Shown here in pieces: positions 63,647 through 64,000 of a stretch of 64,000 bases of DNA (position 1 is its first letter; every line of letters begins with the position of its first letter). This DNA is from Paracoccaceae bacterium (lineage in GTDB: Bacteria; Pseudomonadota; Alphaproteobacteria; Rhodobacterales; Rhodobacteraceae): positions 186,001-250,000 of the forward strand of contig JAKIUB010000001.1 of assembly GCA_021647745.1 (NCBI GenBank), given 5' to 3'. The notes under the pieces were generated by a model. It worked only from the letters and a program-made list of their open reading frames with translations, was not told the DNA's origin and did not search any database. The position numbers were made by a program, and so were the translations under genes.

Positions 63647-64000
63647 TCAGGCCTCGCTCGCGGCCTTGATAATACCGCCAAAATCAGCGGCCTTTAGCGA
63701 GGCTCCACCCACAAGTGCGCCATCCACATTGCTCACCGCAAAGATTTCAGCCGCGTTGGTCGGCTTTACCGAGCCGCCATAAAGGAAGCGGATATTTTGG
63801 GCCTCGGCAGGGTGGCTCTTGGCCAGCTCGGCGCGCATATAATCATGCATTTCGGCAATATCTTCCAGCGTTGGCACCTTGCCGGTGCCAATTGCCCAAA
63901 CCGGCTCATAGGCCAGCACGGTATTTGCGCCGGTTGCTCCCGCAGGAATGGAGCCGGCCATCTGCCCGCCAACGATGGAAAGCGCCTCGCCCGCATCGCG
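63647..64000 (-). CDS. tpiA: Triosephosphate isomerase, C-terminal fragment (cut by window edge)
   Basis: The visible 118 codons hold the family block LAYEPVWAIGTGKVPT with catalytic Glu, then IRFLYGGSVKPTNAAEIF and VDGALVGGASLK, ending in the stop at 63647. The 5' part, including catalytic Lys and His, lies beyond the window. The enzyme interconverts dihydroxyacetone phosphate and glyceraldehyde 3-phosphate. Confidence 0.95.
   Translation of the reverse strand, partial: RDAGEALSIVGGQMAGSIPAGATGANTVLAYEPVWAIGTGKVPTLEDIAEMHDYMRAELAKSHPAEAQNIRFLYGGSVKPTNAAEIFAVSNVDGALVGGASLKAADFGGIIKAASEA

Overview
The window is a stretch of ordinary, densely packed alphaproteobacterial chromosome, most likely from the order Rhodobacterales (Roseobacter/Rhodobacteraceae type). 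The evidence is the divergent DUF6477/DUF6456 gene pair, the hom-glpX-recJ block, the ppk-ppx-hda-perM block, the short (about 445 aa) prolyl-tRNA synthetase, the divergent carA/yqeY pair and a family-typical intergenic motif (AAATACTC followed by a G-rich hairpin). Base composition is fairly GC-rich and even, except for one AT-richer membrane-protein gene near 27 kb. I see no phage genes, insertion sequence, CRISPR array, plasmid functions or rRNA operon. One tRNA (Glu, UUC) is present. The first and last genes (an M50-family metallopeptidase and triosephosphate isomerase) are cut by the window edges.

Layout. 0-9 kb: M50 peptidase end, a fused HyuA-HyuB 5-oxoprolinase, a TerB/J-domain protein overlapping an EEP-family hydrolase, a PepF/M3 peptidase and a 2-hydroxyacid dehydrogenase. 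8.8-14.4 kb: the elongasome operon mreB-mreC-mreD-mrdA-rodA on the minus strand, coupled by 4-nt stop/start overlaps from mreC onward. 14.5-18.1 kb: leuA, preceded by what looks like a leucine-codon leader peptide and interleaved inverted repeats, then nadE. 18.2-22.7 kb: a secreted protein with 19 MORN repeats, gltX, a LysM protein and a secreted rhodanese. 22.9-26.7 kb: a three-subunit molybdenum hydroxylase operon ending in its own MoaD-like gene. 26.7-34.4 kb: two related small membrane proteins (one apparently frameshifted), tRNA-Glu, a TauE/SafE permease, aroQ, recJ, glpX, hom and rraB. 34.4-40.6 kb: a lipoprotein, phaC, a TetR regulator with a likely operator, a CbbY-like phosphatase, glyA and NAD kinase.

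40.6-49.5 kb: a plus-strand run of perM, an Hda-like protein, ppk and ppx, all overlapping, followed by a structured intergenic region with a candidate small RNA, then proS and the lipoprotein exporter genes lolC-lolD. 49.5-57.7 kb: a UbiH-type hydroxylase, a pyrimidine 5'-nucleotidase, a GntR regulator with a 2-keto-4-pentenoate hydratase-type enzyme, a membrane glycosyltransferase with an N-terminal tandem MshEN (cyclic-di-GMP binding) module, carA, yqeY, a DMT permease and an ABM monooxygenase. 57.7-64 kb: guaA, a secreted double-PilJ protein, a trimethylamine methyltransferase-family protein with no in-frame amber codon, DUF6477, DUF6456 and the end of tpiA.

Most genes are core metabolism, envelope and translation. 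I found no clearly new multi-gene system. The items most worth a second look are the leuA leader/attenuator region, the MshEN-glycosyltransferase fusion, the candidate small RNA between ppx and proS, and a roughly 60-bp hairpin repeat at two convergent gene junctions. All functional calls rest on sequence motifs read by eye; no database search was run.
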